A DNA stretch of 64,000 nt from contig JAOPJY010000001.1 of assembly GCA_025517425.1 (NCBI GenBank), positions 1,682,852 to 1,746,851 on the forward strand, read 5' to 3'. A model generated the notes under the pieces. It was not told the DNA's origin and did no database searches. It worked only from the letters and a program-made list of their open reading frames with translations. A program made the position numbers and the translations under genes. This document shows positions 1-9,052 of this stretch, piece after piece. How positions within the stretch are numbered: the stretch's first letter is position 1; the number at the start of each line of letters is the position of its first letter. Origin of the DNA: Halobacteria archaeon AArc-dxtr1. Its GTDB lineage: Archaea > Halobacteriota > Halobacteria > Halobacteriales > Natrialbaceae.

Positions 1-597
1 CCCGAGCCGCTGGACCTGGAGACCTGGGATGGCCGAGCCTGGATCAGCGTCCTCCCGTTCGCCCTCGCGGATGCAGGACTCAGGGGGTCGCCGCAGCTAA
101 CCCGGCTCTCGTTCCCGGAGGTGAACGTCCGGACGTACGTCAGCTACCGCGGCGATCCGGCCGTCTTCTTCTGCAGTATCGACCTCGGACAGCCGCTGCT
201 GGCGGGGCTCGTCGGACGAACGACCAGACTCCCGGTCGCGGCTGCACGGATGCGTGTCCACCCGAACGGAGAGTCTGTCGCCTTCTCGAGTGAGCGAGAC
301 GGTGCCCGCTTCGAAGCGACCTACCAGCCGACAGGAGAGTCCACGGTCGCGAGGCCAGGCTCGTTCGCCTACTGGGCGACGGCGCGCCGACGGCTCTACG
401 CGCCGGAGGAGGCGGGGGGCGTCTTAGGCGCGGAGATCGCCCACGAGCCATGGCCGCTCCAGCCCGCGACGGCGGAGATCCGCGAGAACACGCTGTTCGA
501 GGCGAACGACCTTCCGGAGCCGATCGGGGAGCCGACGCTGCACTACTGTGACAAGCTGGGGATGACCGGATCGATCGCCCGGCGACTGCGGGAGTGA
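1..597 (+). CDS. DUF2071 (YqjF-like) family protein, 5' truncated by window edge
   Basis: The reading frame is open from base 1 to the TGA at 595-597, so the N-terminus lies outside the window; the internal ATG-like start near 121 is not the true start. The visible 198 residues show features of the DUF2071/YqjF family: an early 'SVLPFALADAG' segment, a conserved 'PEVNVRTYV' strand followed by a 'VFFCSIDL' strand, and a late 'WPLQPATAEI' segment. Proteins of this family are soluble and uncharacterised, with a beta-rich fold; no catalytic role is established. It stands alone on the plus strand and converges with the minus-strand gene ending at 644. The family call is from recognised motifs; the function is unknown. 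Confidence 0.75.
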   Translation, partial: PEPLDLETWDGRAWISVLPFALADAGLRGSPQLTRLSFPEVNVRTYVSYRGDPAVFFCSIDLGQPLLAGLVGRTTRLPVAAARMRVHPNGESVAFSSERDGARFEATYQPTGESTVARPGSFAYWATARRRLYAPEEAGGVLGAEIAHEPWPLQPATAEIRENTLFEANDLPEPIGEPTLHYCDKLGMTGSIARRLRE

Positions 598-643
598 GCG
601 CTCGATCGCCCGGCGACTGTGATCGACCCGACCCCCACTAGGG

Positions 644-1636
644 CTACCGACCCAGGCCGACCAGATCGATCGCCACGCCGTCACCGTGCTCTCGGGCGGT
701 CTCGTAGACGACGCGGGCGGTGGCGACGTCCTGGATAGCGAGCCCCGTCGAATCGAAGACGGTGACGCCGGTTCCGTCGGTTCGACCCGGCTTCGCGTCG
801 ACGACGAGTTCGCCGATCTCGGCGTGGATATCTGCACCCGTGAGCGTCCCCTTGTCGTAAGGGACGTTGATCTCGCCGGAGTGGGTACACTGCTCGCGGT
901 CGTCGATGACGACCGTTGCGTCGAGCAGGAGGTCATCGGCGAGTTCGTGCTTGCCCGGCGCGTCGGCACCGATGGCGTTAACGTGGGTGTGCTCGCCGAC
1001 GTCCTCGGGGCCGACAATCGGCTCGGAGACGGGCGTCACCGTCGAGAGCACGTCGCAGTGTCCCGCCTCGGCGATCGAGCCGCTGTGGACGTCGAACTCG
1101 TCGCCGAACCGGTCGACGAACGCCTGGACGCGTGCCTCGTCTTTATCTGCCACGACGACTGTCTCGATCGGCCTGACCGCGGCGATCGCCTCAAGCTGGG
1201 CGGCCGATTGGACGCCGGCGCCGACGATACCGAGCGAGGAGGCGTCCGGAACCGCGAGGTGATCCGTGGCGACGGCGGCAGCCGCCCCTGTTCGCTGGAG
1301 TGTGAGCTCCGTCCCGTCCATAATTGCGAGTGGAAAGCCTGTCTCGGGATCGGAGTAGAGCATCATCCCCATCACCGTCGGTAGGTCACGGGCGTCGGGG
1401 TTGTCCGGGTGGACGTTCACCCACTTCAGACCCGCGGCGTCCCACTGGTCAGTCTGTAAATACGCCGGCATCGACCGGAAGTCGCCGTTGTACTGCGGAA
1501 GATCGATATAGGACTTCGAAGGCATGCGAACGTCGCCGCGCTCGTAGGCCGCGAAGGCGGCCTCGACGACGGCGATCACGTCGGCCGTCGTCGCGTGCTG
1601 TCTGACCGTCTCGCGGTCGCAGACGAGCGTCTCCAT
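644..1636 (-). CDS. Ornithine cyclodeaminase / alanine dehydrogenase family protein
   Basis: A 330-residue protein of the ornithine cyclodeaminase / mu-crystallin family, NAD(P)-dependent enzymes acting on amino or imino acids. An N-terminal substrate domain contains 'RMPSKSYIDLP' and 'GLKWVNVHPDNP'; the central Rossmann fold carries 'LGIVGAGVQSAAQL' (about residue 135), and 'HVNAIGADAPGKHELADDLL' follows at the typical spacing. The frame opens 7 codons upstream at 1657, but the ATG at 1636 (MET-LVCDRETV) fits the family start better. Family members catalyse ornithine to proline, alanine dehydrogenation or ketimine reduction; sequence alone does not choose between them. It is a single gene with no obvious operon partner; the next minus-strand gene starts at 2910. 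Confidence 0.85.
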   Translation of the reverse strand: METLVCDRETVRQHATTADVIAVVEAAFAAYERGDVRMPSKSYIDLPQYNGDFRSMPAYLQTDQWDAAGLKWVNVHPDNPDARDLPTVMGMMLYSDPETGFPLAIMDGTELTLQRTGAAAAVATDHLAVPDASSLGIVGAGVQSAAQLEAIAAVRPIETVVVADKDEARVQAFVDRFGDEFDVHSGSIAEAGHCDVLSTVTPVSEPIVGPEDVGEHTHVNAIGADAPGKHELADDLLLDATVVIDDREQCTHSGEINVPYDKGTLTGADIHAEIGELVVDAKPGRTDGTGVTVFDSTGLAIQDVATARVVYETAREHGDGVAIDLVGLGR

Positions 1637-1713
1637 ACGCGAGTGTTCGGTGTTCATATGCGACTGTTCGTGGGCGGCGTCTTAACGGTTGAAGTCGAGT
1701 CCGTTCTGTTGAC

Positions 1714-2910
1714 TCAGTCCTCCTCGCTGAGTGCGACGACGTCGCCGCCGAAAGAGGCTGCGTAGACGGTACCGTCGACGATCACGGGCGAACTTCGGGT
1801 ACCGGCGTAGACGCCGTCACTGAGATCAGTCCGATCGGGAAGCGCGTAGCGCCAGCGCTGGCTGCCGTCCGCGAGATCGAAACAATAGATGGCGTCGCCG
1901 GCGGCGACGAGACCGTCGTCGGCGACGGAGAGAGCGCCGAGGCCGTGTCGGTCTACCGACCACTGCTTCTCGCCCGTCTTGTCAAGGGCGACCAGAGAGT
2001 CGGCGGTCGGCACGTACACGCCTTCGGGGGACGCGGCGAGAGGCACTCTCACGTCGGAACCAACCCGGGTGCTCCAGCGCTCGTCGCCGTCGGATGCGTC
2101 GAGCGCGTACACCCGTCCGCTTCGCGAGGTAGCGTAGACGGTCTCCTCGACGACGGCCGGCGGAGTCCAGGCGCGATCGTCCGTCTCGTACTCCCAGATC
2201 GCGTCGCCGTCGGCGGCGTCGAGCGCGTACACTGCGGATTCGGAGCCCCCAGCGGCGAAGACAGTGCCGTCGGCGACGGCCGGCGTCGGGGCGTTTTCCC
2301 CGACCTCGAAGCGCCACCGCTCGCTTCCGTCGGCCGCGTCGAGAGCGATGACCTGGCTGCTGTTAATCGAGCCACCGACGTACACGGTCTCGCCCGCAAG
2401 CGTCGGAGCGGACGAGATATCCACGTCGGAGACGGCGCGCCAGTGCTCGCTGCCGTCCGCAAGGGAGAGTGCAGCGATACCGCGGTCGCCGGTCCCGTTC
2501 CAGGCGGTGACGTAAGCCGCCTCGCCGTCCAAGGCGGGCGGTGCGGCGATGTCGTGGCCGATATCCGCGTCCCACAGCTCCGCGCCGTCGGCGCGGTCGA
2601 CGGCGAACAGCGTTCCACCCGCGGCGACGACGATCCGTTCGTCCCCGACGGCGAGGCCGCCGTCGACCGGCGAGAGGCGGGTTTCCCAGTCTGTTGTTGC
2701 GGAGTCGGGAACGGATCCGGGCGCAACGCCGGCGTTTCGGGCGCCGTACTGGAACTGGGTTTCGGGGCTCTCGTCGTCAGGGACGGAAGCGGTGCCATCC
2801 CAGGAGTCGCCAAGTGAGTCGGAGAGGAGGGCTTCAGCGTCGCTCAGACAGCCCGCGAGCGCGCCGAGGGCGGAGGCGGTTACGGAGGTGAGGGCGGTCC
2901 GTCGGTTCAT
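1714..2910 (-). CDS. Exported PQQ-like beta-propeller lipoprotein
   Basis: 398 residues. The N-terminus is a Tat lipoprotein signal: 'MNRRTAL' twin arginines, a short hydrophobic stretch and a lipobox ending in LAGC (Cys about 21), so the protein should be lipid-anchored on the outer face of the membrane. The rest is a series of about seven repeats of the type 'VYALDAADGD..W', the signature of the eight-bladed or PQQ-like propeller seen in BamB and quinoprotein dehydrogenases. No dehydrogenase catalytic region is seen, so a scaffold or binding role is more likely than an enzyme. It is a single gene with its own promoter-like A/T-rich box upstream. Confidence 0.85.
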   Translation of the reverse strand: MNRRTALTSVTASALGALAGCLSDAEALLSDSLGDSWDGTASVPDDESPETQFQYGARNAGVAPGSVPDSATTDWETRLSPVDGGLAVGDERIVVAAGGTLFAVDRADGAELWDADIGHDIAAPPALDGEAAYVTAWNGTGDRGIAALSLADGSEHWRAVSDVDISSAPTLAGETVYVGGSINSSQVIALDAADGSERWRFEVGENAPTPAVADGTVFAAGGSESAVYALDAADGDAIWEYETDDRAWTPPAVVEETVYATSRSGRVYALDASDGDERWSTRVGSDVRVPLAASPEGVYVPTADSLVALDKTGEKQWSVDRHGLGALSVADDGLVAAGDAIYCFDLADGSQRWRYALPDRTDLSDGVYAGTRSSPVIVDGTVYAASFGGDVVALSEED

Positions 2911-2933
2911 AGACGAAGATACAGTTCCTTGAC

Positions 2934-2942
2934 TGATATTTT
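2934..2942 (-). promoter_or_regulatory. Candidate TATA box for the propeller lipoprotein gene
   Basis: Read on the minus strand, an AAAATATCA-like box is centred about 28 bases upstream of the ATG at 2910. That spacing fits a leaderless or very short-leader haloarchaeal transcript. It is judged by eye and has no experimental support. Confidence 0.4.
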
Positions 2943-2970
2943 TTCCCCGCGATTCAGCGCTGGTCGCGGT

Positions 2971-3756
2971 CTACAGATCCTTCCGGACGAACCACAGTTG
3001 GCTCGCGAGGACGAGGGCGACGGTCATCGCGACCAGGATCGCGGCGCCGGTCAGGTCGTAGGTGCTCTCGAGGAGCACGTCGTTGGGATCGAAGTAGCGC
3101 ATGGGCGCTACCGCGCCGAGGGACTCGTAGTCGGTTCCCTCGATCACCGACTCGGCCAGAAAGAGCGCGAAGGTGACGCCGAGGGCGACCCGCTGGGCGA
3201 TGCTGACGCGGTCGAAGACGACCGAGCAGACGATGCCGATCCCGGCACAGGCAAAGAGATACGGGATCGAGAGCAGGTGAACCGCGACGACGTCTGTGAC
3301 GGGCAAGGACTCGTCGATCAGCCAGGCGGCGCCGAGGACGATCGGCGGAAGCAGGAGATTTACCGTGATGATCGGTACCCCGAGAGCGGCGAAACGCTCG
3401 GCAAGGAGTCGGGGACGAGAGACTGGCATCGCGAGCAGCGTGTCCATGCGTCCACGGTCGACATCGTCGGCGATCACGCCCGCAGCGCTGTAGGCGAAGT
3501 AGAGTCCGAGGAGAATGATCCAACCGAAGACGTACAGCTCGAAGGCGAGAAAGCCCTCGAGCGAACCCATCGTCTGGATGTCAAAGAGGGCGAGCATCTC
3601 ATCCGGGTAGGCCTCGAGGAGTTCGTCCCCTTCGAAGGCGTCGCTAAACGAGGGCCAGATCCAGATGATCATCCCGGCCAGCACGGCCATTCCAGCCGAG
3701 AGATAGAGACTTCCCTTGAGGCGTCGCCGAGCGTCGTACCGGAGGAACTCAAACAT
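2971..3756 (-). CDS. ABC-2 type transporter permease
   Basis: 261 residues starting 'MFEFLRYDARRRLKGSLY', with about six hydrophobic segments and the layout of ABC-2 permeases (short cytoplasmic N-terminus, first membrane segment at about residues 18-40, long extracellular loop rich in acidic residues, then five more segments). The ATG at 3756 overlaps the last codons of the ATPase gene by 8 bases; an alternative ATG at 3765 would overlap by 17. The close overlap shows co-transcription and probably translational coupling with the ATPase. The pair would form an exporter; the substrate cannot be told from sequence. Confidence 0.85.
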   Translation of the reverse strand: MFEFLRYDARRRLKGSLYLSAGMAVLAGMIIWIWPSFSDAFEGDELLEAYPDEMLALFDIQTMGSLEGFLAFELYVFGWIILLGLYFAYSAAGVIADDVDRGRMDTLLAMPVSRPRLLAERFAALGVPIITVNLLLPPIVLGAAWLIDESLPVTDVVAVHLLSIPYLFACAGIGIVCSVVFDRVSIAQRVALGVTFALFLAESVIEGTDYESLGAVAPMRYFDPNDVLLESTYDLTGAAILVAMTVALVLASQLWFVRKDL

Positions 3757-4675
3757 CGTTCTCATCTCCGTAAAATCGCAGGAAGACGTCCTCAAGGGGT
3801 GCCTCCTCGATTGCGAGATCCAGCAGTTCGTACTGGGTGAGTCGGGGGAGGAGCGCATCGATGCTGCCGGTGTAGGTGAACGCGCACTCGGTGAACACCG
3901 TCGACTCGTCAGTGTTAGCGACGCCATCAGCAAGGCTCGTCTCCAGATCGTGGACACCCTCGAGGTCGAGTGCGTCGACGGGAATCGGTTCGGCGGCGTG
4001 AATTCGAACCGCCTTCCCGCTTCTGGTCAACAGTGTCTCGATCGGGTCGACAGTCACGAGCTCGCCCTGCCGGATGATGCCGACGCGGTCGCAGAGTCTG
4101 CGGACCTCACTCAATATGTGTGAGGAGAAAAAGACGGTTACACCGCGGTCGCGCTCCGCGCGAAGGAACTCGGCGAAGCGCTGTTTCATCAACGGGTCGA
4201 GCCCACTGGTCGGTTCGTCTAAGATCACGAGATCGGGCTCGTGCATGAACGTCGTCACAATCCCGAGCTTCTGGACGTTGCCCCGCGAGTAGTCTCGAAC
4301 CCGGCGGTCGATCGGCGGATCGAACACCTCGAGGAGCTCCGCGCTGCGCTCGTCACCCTTGACCGAGGCGTGGAGGTCGACGATTTCGGCCCCGGTCGCT
4401 TCCTCGTCGAAGCCAGGTTCGTCGGAGAGGTAGCCAATCCGGCGTCTGGTGTCGACGAGCTCCCGGCGATCGTGGATATCGGTCCCGAGCACCCGAGCGG
4501 TGCCCGAGGTCGGCGAGATAAAGCCCAGAAGCATCCGGATCGTCGTCGTCTTCCCGGCGCCGTTTGGGCCGAGGTAGCCGAAGATCTCGCCGCGCTCGAC
4601 GTCGAACGTCAGCGCGTCGTTGGCGAGAACGGCACCGTAGTCTTTCGTCAGTCCCTCGAGTTCGATGACGGCCAT
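3749..4675 (-). CDS. ABC transporter ATP-binding protein
   Basis: 308 residues. The N-terminal nucleotide-binding domain shows Walker A 'GPNGAGKTTT' at about residues 37-46, a Q-loop region 'RMLLGFISPT', a signature motif 'YSRGNVQKLG' (the common LSGGQ is altered to SRGN, as in many ABC-2 exporters), Walker B 'LVILDEPTSGLDP' and an H-loop 'FFSSH'. The C-terminal 90 residues form the regulatory tail typical of DrrA/NatA-like ATPases. It is the first gene of a two-gene operon with the permease ending at 2971. It energises export of an unidentified substrate. Confidence 0.92.
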   Translation of the reverse strand: MAVIELEGLTKDYGAVLANDALTFDVERGEIFGYLGPNGAGKTTTIRMLLGFISPTSGTARVLGTDIHDRRELVDTRRRIGYLSDEPGFDEEATGAEIVDLHASVKGDERSAELLEVFDPPIDRRVRDYSRGNVQKLGIVTTFMHEPDLVILDEPTSGLDPLMKQRFAEFLRAERDRGVTVFFSSHILSEVRRLCDRVGIIRQGELVTVDPIETLLTRSGKAVRIHAAEPIPVDALDLEGVHDLETSLADGVANTDESTVFTECAFTYTGSIDALLPRLTQYELLDLAIEEAPLEDVFLRFYGDENDV

Positions 4676-4837
4676 ACGGTCCCCTTACGCAGGCGTCCCC
4701 TTTGATAGTATTGGGCAGGCAACCAGTTTTCGAGGGAAGCTAGCTGAGAGAGCGAACCGAAGAAACTGAAACGGCGATACGTTTGTCGAATGGGATGATA
4801 CGTTCGTTGGAGGGAGTGGGGTCGGGTGTGGCCGAGC

Positions 4838-6532
4838 TTACATCATGCCGCCCATACCGCCGCCCATGCCGCCCATGCCGCCGCCCATTCCGCCTGGGCC
4901 GCCGGGGCCGCCGGGCATCTCCTCGTCGTCATCGTCGTCCGTGCTGCCGCCTTTGAGCTCGCCGGCGGCGATCACGTCGTCGATGCGAAGCAGCATGACG
5001 GCCGCCTCGGTGGCGGACTCGATGGCCTGGGTCTTGACTCGCAGGGGCTCGTAGACGCCTTCCTCGTCCATGCTGATCGTGTCGCCCGTGTGGGCGTCCA
5101 GCCCGGCGGCGGTGTCGCCGCCGTCGTGGGCGCTTCGCAGCTCCACGAGGGAGTCGATGGGGTCGAGGCCGGCGTTCTCGGCGAGCGTTCGTGGGATGAC
5201 CTCGAGCGCGTCGGCGAAGGCCTCGACGGCGAGCTGTTCGCGGCCGCCGACGGAGTCGGCGTAATCTCGCAGCGCGAGCGAGAGCTCGACTTCGGGCGCA
5301 CCGCCGCCGGCGAGCACCTGACCGTCCTCGATCGTTGTCTTGACGACGCCGAGTGAGTCCTCGATGGCGCGGTCGACCTCGTCGATGACGTGCTCGGTCC
5401 CACCACGCAGGATGAGGGTGACGGACTTTGCGTCCTCGACGTCCTCGACGAACAGGCGCTGGTCGCCGGCGATCTCCTTCTGGGCGACGCTGCCGGCGAA
5501 GCCGAGGTCGTCCTCGGTGATGTCGGTGGCGTTGGCGACGGGTTTGGCGCCGGTTGCGCGGGCGATACGGCCCGCGTCACTGGACTTGACGCGACGGGCC
5601 GCGATGATGCCTTCCTCGGCGAGGTAGTGCTGGGCCATGTCGTCGATGGCGCCGTCGACGAAGACGACGTCGGCACCGACGTCGGCGAGGTGGTCGACCA
5701 TCTCCTTTAACTGGGCTTGCTCCTGATCTAAGAACTCCTGGAGCTGGTCAGGATCGGTGACGTTGACCTCGGCGTCGATCTCGGTCTCTTTGATCTCGAG
5801 AGCGCCGTCGACGACTGCGATGTCAGCGTCCTCGGCGAAGTACGGCATGTTCTCCGAGACGCGGCTCTTGTTGATGATGACGCCCTCGACGAGTTCGGAG
5901 TTCTCGATCGAACCGCCGACGACCTTCTCGACGGAGACGTTGTCGGTGTCGATCCCGTCCTCGTCAGCGACCTGCTGGACGGCGTTGACGACCAGTTCGG
6001 CCAGCAGGTCGCGGGCGTTCTCTGCGCCCTTGCCCGTCATCGCGGTGGCGGCGATCTGGTTGAGGATCTCCTCGTCGTCCTCGTCGACCTCGATGGCGAT
6101 CTCCTCTAAGGCCTCGCGGGCCTCCTCTGCGGCCTGACGATAGCCCTGTGCGAGCGTCGTTGCGTGGATATCCTGCTCAAGAAGATCCTCGGCGCGCTTT
6201 AAGAGTTCACCCGCAACGACAACAGCACTCGTGGTGCCGTCGCCGACCTCGTCTTCCTGCGTCTCGGAGACCTCGACGATCATGTTGGCCGCCGGGTGGT
6301 CGATCTCCATCTCGGAGAGGATCGTGACGCCGTCGTTGGTGACGACGACTCCGCCCGTCGAGTCGACGAGCATCTTGTCCATCCCCTTCGGGCCGAGCGT
6401 GGTGCGGACGGACTCGGCGACTGCCTTGCCGGCCGTGATGTTCATCGACTGTGCGTCCTTGCCAGACGTGCGCTGGCTGTCGTCGGAAAGTACGATGAGG
6501 GGCTGGTTACCCATCTGCTGAGCCATAGTCAA
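4838..6532 (-). CDS. ths: Thermosome subunit (group II chaperonin)
   Basis: 564 residues, full length for an archaeal CCT/TF55 chaperonin. Visible motifs are '[10 protein letters not shown]' (46-55) and 'GDGTTSAVV' (97-105) in the ATP-binding equatorial domain, '[10 protein letters not shown]' in the second equatorial half, and a C-terminal Gly-Met tail of about 25 residues that projects into the folding chamber. It folds cytosolic proteins in an ATP-driven double ring. Start choice: ATG 6532 (MTMAQQ) or 6526 (MAQQ); a strong TATA box 24 bases before 6532 would give a nearly leaderless message. Other subunits must be elsewhere in the genome. Which paralogue (1, 2 or 3) it is cannot be decided here. 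Confidence 0.96.
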   Translation of the reverse strand: MTMAQQMGNQPLIVLSDDSQRTSGKDAQSMNITAGKAVAESVRTTLGPKGMDKMLVDSTGGVVVTNDGVTILSEMEIDHPAANMIVEVSETQEDEVGDGTTSAVVVAGELLKRAEDLLEQDIHATTLAQGYRQAAEEAREALEEIAIEVDEDDEEILNQIAATAMTGKGAENARDLLAELVVNAVQQVADEDGIDTDNVSVEKVVGGSIENSELVEGVIINKSRVSENMPYFAEDADIAVVDGALEIKETEIDAEVNVTDPDQLQEFLDQEQAQLKEMVDHLADVGADVVFVDGAIDDMAQHYLAEEGIIAARRVKSSDAGRIARATGAKPVANATDITEDDLGFAGSVAQKEIAGDQRLFVEDVEDAKSVTLILRGGTEHVIDEVDRAIEDSLGVVKTTIEDGQVLAGGGAPEVELSLALRDYADSVGGREQLAVEAFADALEVIPRTLAENAGLDPIDSLVELRSAHDGGDTAAGLDAHTGDTISMDEEGVYEPLRVKTQAIESATEAAVMLLRIDDVIAAGELKGGSTDDDDDEEMPGGPGGPGGMGGGMGGMGGGMGGMM

Positions 6533-6552
6533 GGGGAAGATTGATTGTTATT

Positions 6553-6560
6553 CTATATAA
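6553..6560 (-). promoter_or_regulatory. TATA box of the thermosome gene
   Basis: The minus strand reads TTATATAG, preceded by a purine-rich CGAAAAC that resembles an archaeal BRE. Its centre lies about 24 bases before the ATG at 6532, so transcription should begin at or next to the start codon. A strong consensus box fits the high, heat-inducible expression known for this family. Confidence 0.7.
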
Positions 6561-6692
6561 GTGTTTTCGTCTCGGTCGAGGGCGAATCGCCGGACTGAGT
6601 CGATGTCACACACCCTCAGCCGACGAGCAGTGAGGGTCAACAAAAGGGGAAACGACGGAAAGTTCGTGTGTAGCAATACCGCTCGCAGAGAG

Positions 6693-7256
6693 TCAGCTTT
6701 CGCCGCCGGGGAACCGGTGGTACTGCATCCCCTGGTGTTTCATCTCGTTGTGTCGCTCCTCTAAGAACGAGTAGACCGAGCCGTGGGGGGCGCCGTCTAG
6801 AAGCATCTCGGCTGCGGTCCTGGCGGCGTCGACTTCCGGGGGCGTCCCGATGATACCGAACGTCGAGCCATAGATGACGACCGAAGCGCCCGACAGCTCT
6901 TCCATCAGCTCTCGGGTTCGGCCGTTCTCGCCGATCAACCGTCCCTTCTTGCGTTTCATGTCGTTTGTGTTCCGGGCGGCGGCGTCGATATCGACGAGGT
7001 CGAACAGCATCATTTCGTCGTCTAACAGCCGGAGGGCGTCTTCGGGCGGGAAGCCGCGACCGATCGCGCGGACGACGTCAGGGCCTTTGAGGCCGAGTAC
7101 CGGGTCGCCGACGGTTTCGATCGCGACCGACCCGTTCTCGGAGTCGATGTCGAGACGGACCTCGGCTTCCGCCTCGATCTTGCGCATCGTCTCGCCTCCT
7201 TCGCCGATGAGAACGCCGATGCGGTCCTGCGGAATCTTCACGTGCTGCATGTACAT
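6693..7256 (-). CDS. KH-domain RNA-binding protein (Dim2/Pno1-like)
   Basis: 187 residues with two KH domains: the first begins 'VKIPQDRIGVLIGEGGETMRK' (GxxG loop GEGG) and the second contains 'KGRLIGENGRTRELMEEL' (loop GENG). This is the archaeal homologue of eukaryotic Pno1/Dim2, a factor in 3'-end maturation of small-subunit rRNA. Starts at 7256 (MYMQ) or 7250 (MQHV) are both possible; the frame opens further upstream but that part is not conserved-looking. It lies downstream of the RIO kinase gene on the same strand, a neighbourhood that supports a joint role in ribosome small-subunit maturation. Confidence 0.9.
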   Translation of the reverse strand: MYMQHVKIPQDRIGVLIGEGGETMRKIEAEAEVRLDIDSENGSVAIETVGDPVLGLKGPDVVRAIGRGFPPEDALRLLDDEMMLFDLVDIDAAARNTNDMKRKKGRLIGENGRTRELMEELSGASVVIYGSTFGIIGTPPEVDAARTAAEMLLDGAPHGSVYSFLEERHNEMKHQGMQYHRFPGGES

Positions 7257-7373
7257 CCGTACTCCCCGCGGGGGCAAAAGCCCTTGGAACGGTGTGTAAG
7301 GAGTGTGCGAAGGGATCTCTGTCGAGACGATAACGGGCAGTAAATCAGCGAGGCGATGAGGGGGAAGCGAGAG

Positions 7374-7877
7374 TCAGTCGGCGACTGAACGAAATCGCAC
7401 CGTCTCCGCGCGGGTGTCGAGGATCGCCACAGTTCGGTGTTCGTCGGGGACGGTACCGAAGTGGGCACCGGGATTGAGTAGCGTCGTCCGGCCGTCTTCT
7501 GTTAGTTCACGCTCGTGGTGGTGACCGAAGCAGACGTAGTCGAAGCTGTCAGCGGCCGCGAGCGCCTCGACCTCGGCGCGGGACTCGCCGTGGAGGACAG
7601 CCACCGAGAGGCCGTCGAACTCGAGGGCTGCAAAGCGGCCGTGGAGTTCGCTTCCCCGCCCAAGAGAGTCGAACGCGGCGTGGAGTCCCGCGATCTCGCC
7701 GTCGTTGTTTCCGAGGACGCCATGGAGTTCGAAGCCGTCGAACGCCGAGAGCAGCGGGGGCGCGACGAAGTCGCCACAGTGGATGACGACGGAGACGCCC
7801 GCCTCCGAAAACAGCTCTGCGGCGCGCTCGGCCGCCGCGACGTTGTCGTGGGTATCGGAAATGATGCCGGCGTGCAT
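7374..7877 (-). CDS. YfcE/MJ0936-type metallophosphoesterase
   Basis: 167 residues starting 'MHAGIISDTHDN'. It has the calcineurin-like metal-binding set: D-x-H (SDTHDN), 'IHCGDF', 'VLGNNDGE', 'LHGE' and the closing 'FGHHHER'. Single-domain enzymes of this type hydrolyse phosphodiesters such as bis-pNPP or cyclic nucleotides in vitro; the natural substrate is not known. The upstream ATG at 7958 is in frame, but the extra 27 residues are not family-like. It lies between the RIO kinase and the KH protein genes on the same strand, with gaps of about 117 bases on each side. Confidence 0.88.
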   Translation of the reverse strand: MHAGIISDTHDNVAAAERAAELFSEAGVSVVIHCGDFVAPPLLSAFDGFELHGVLGNNDGEIAGLHAAFDSLGRGSELHGRFAALEFDGLSVAVLHGESRAEVEALAAADSFDYVCFGHHHERELTEDGRTTLLNPGAHFGTVPDEHRTVAILDTRAETVRFRSVAD

Positions 7878-7994
7878 GGTTGACAGCGCGGGGGCGAGAC
7901 AGAAATGTGTTCGGGGCTGCCAGGTTTTCGGTCGGTGAAAAGATAGCGCCGAATCCATACCCGATGAGGGGTCGCCGCGTTCGATTCGGTTCGG

Positions 7995-8873
7995 TTAGTC
8001 TCGCGACGGATCCGGCTCTGGATCCGTAACGAACTCAAGGAGGTCGTCTTCGGTCGTCTCGAGTCCCTGGCGAGAAAAGAAGGCCGCGACGTTCCGACAG
8101 TCTCGCTCCAGGAAGTCCCGACTGTTGGGGTGGTGGACCGTGACCGCCTGTCCGAGGTCGATGACGACGAGTTGGCCCTCGTCCTCGTCGAAGACGACGT
8201 TGTACTCACTCAGGTCTCCGTGGATGAGACCGGCCGCGTAGAGTCGGCGCATGTACTCGCGCATGACCTCGTAGGCGGTCTGTGGGTTCTCGATGTGAAC
8301 CTCGCCGAGGCGCTTTGCGCGGCCATCGTCGCCGCCGATATACTCCATTACGAGGACGTTTCGCTCGGTTGCGATCGGCTCCGGAACCCGAACTCCGGCC
8401 GCTGCGGCCCGCCGAAGGTTCGCTAGCTCCTTTTTGGTCCACGCGAGGACGACGTCTTTCTTTTTGCCACCCAGCCCTTCGAAGCGTGGATCCCCCTCCA
8501 GATAGTCACGCATCTGCCGGAAGTTCGAGGCGTTAATCCGGTAGACCTTCACGGCGACCGTCGTCTCGTCCGGCCCCAGGGCCTGGTAGACGTTTGCCTC
8601 CTTGCCCGTCGAGAGGGGGCCGCCGAACGCCTCGACGTGGCCGTCCTGAACGAGTTTGTACAGCGCAGCGAGCGTCGCGTCGTCGAACACCGACTGCTCG
8701 ACTTTGAACTGATCGGCGTCTTTGATCCGTTCTTCGAACTGCTCGAATTTGCGGTCGCGCTTGCGGGCGATCCGGTCGGCCTCGGTATCCGAGACGTCGA
8801 TCTCTTCCCACTCGTCGCCCAGCGTGTCGACCTCCTCGGGGTCGACCAGATCGAACTCCGATACCTCGTCCAT
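7995..8873 (-). CDS. rio1: RIO1-type serine protein kinase
   Basis: 292 residues. The N-terminal 70 residues are acidic and helical. The RIO kinase fold follows: a P-loop equivalent 'STGKEANVYQA' (STGKEA is the RIO1 hallmark), the ATP-binding lysine in 'VAVKVYRI', the catalytic loop 'HGDLSEYNVV' and the metal-binding 'VVIDLGQAV'. RIO1 acts in late maturation of the small ribosomal subunit. The gene order RIO1, phosphodiesterase, KH protein on one strand suits that role. In other haloarchaea aIF1A often sits next to RIO1; here aIF1A is instead at the far end of the window. Confidence 0.95.
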   Translation of the reverse strand: MDEVSEFDLVDPEEVDTLGDEWEEIDVSDTEADRIARKRDRKFEQFEERIKDADQFKVEQSVFDDATLAALYKLVQDGHVEAFGGPLSTGKEANVYQALGPDETTVAVKVYRINASNFRQMRDYLEGDPRFEGLGGKKKDVVLAWTKKELANLRRAAAAGVRVPEPIATERNVLVMEYIGGDDGRAKRLGEVHIENPQTAYEVMREYMRRLYAAGLIHGDLSEYNVVFDEDEGQLVVIDLGQAVTVHHPNSRDFLERDCRNVAAFFSRQGLETTEDDLLEFVTDPEPDPSRD

Positions 8874-9007
8874 CTATCCTCCGTAGGGGTCCAAGGCGCT
8901 AAAGGGCTGGGTATCACTGACCGGCCCAGATCGACGCCGTAGCGCCCGAACCCGGCGGTCGCAGTTGCCGCCTCCAGCCTTTTGCCGTCGCGTTCCCTAC
9001 CGACACC

Positions 9008-9052
9008 ATGTCCGAATGGTTGACGCGAACGGCGACGAGGCTCGACCCATGA
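9008..9052 (+). other. Possible 14-codon leader ORF overlapping the ferredoxin start
   Basis: An ATG at 9008 opens a 14-codon frame (MSEWLTRTATRLDP) whose TGA at 9050-9052 overlaps the ferredoxin ATG at 9049 as ATGA. Such an overlap is a classic coupling arrangement, but so short a frame could arise by chance, and an in-frame ferredoxin ATG at 9016 would remove its meaning. Confidence 0.2.
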
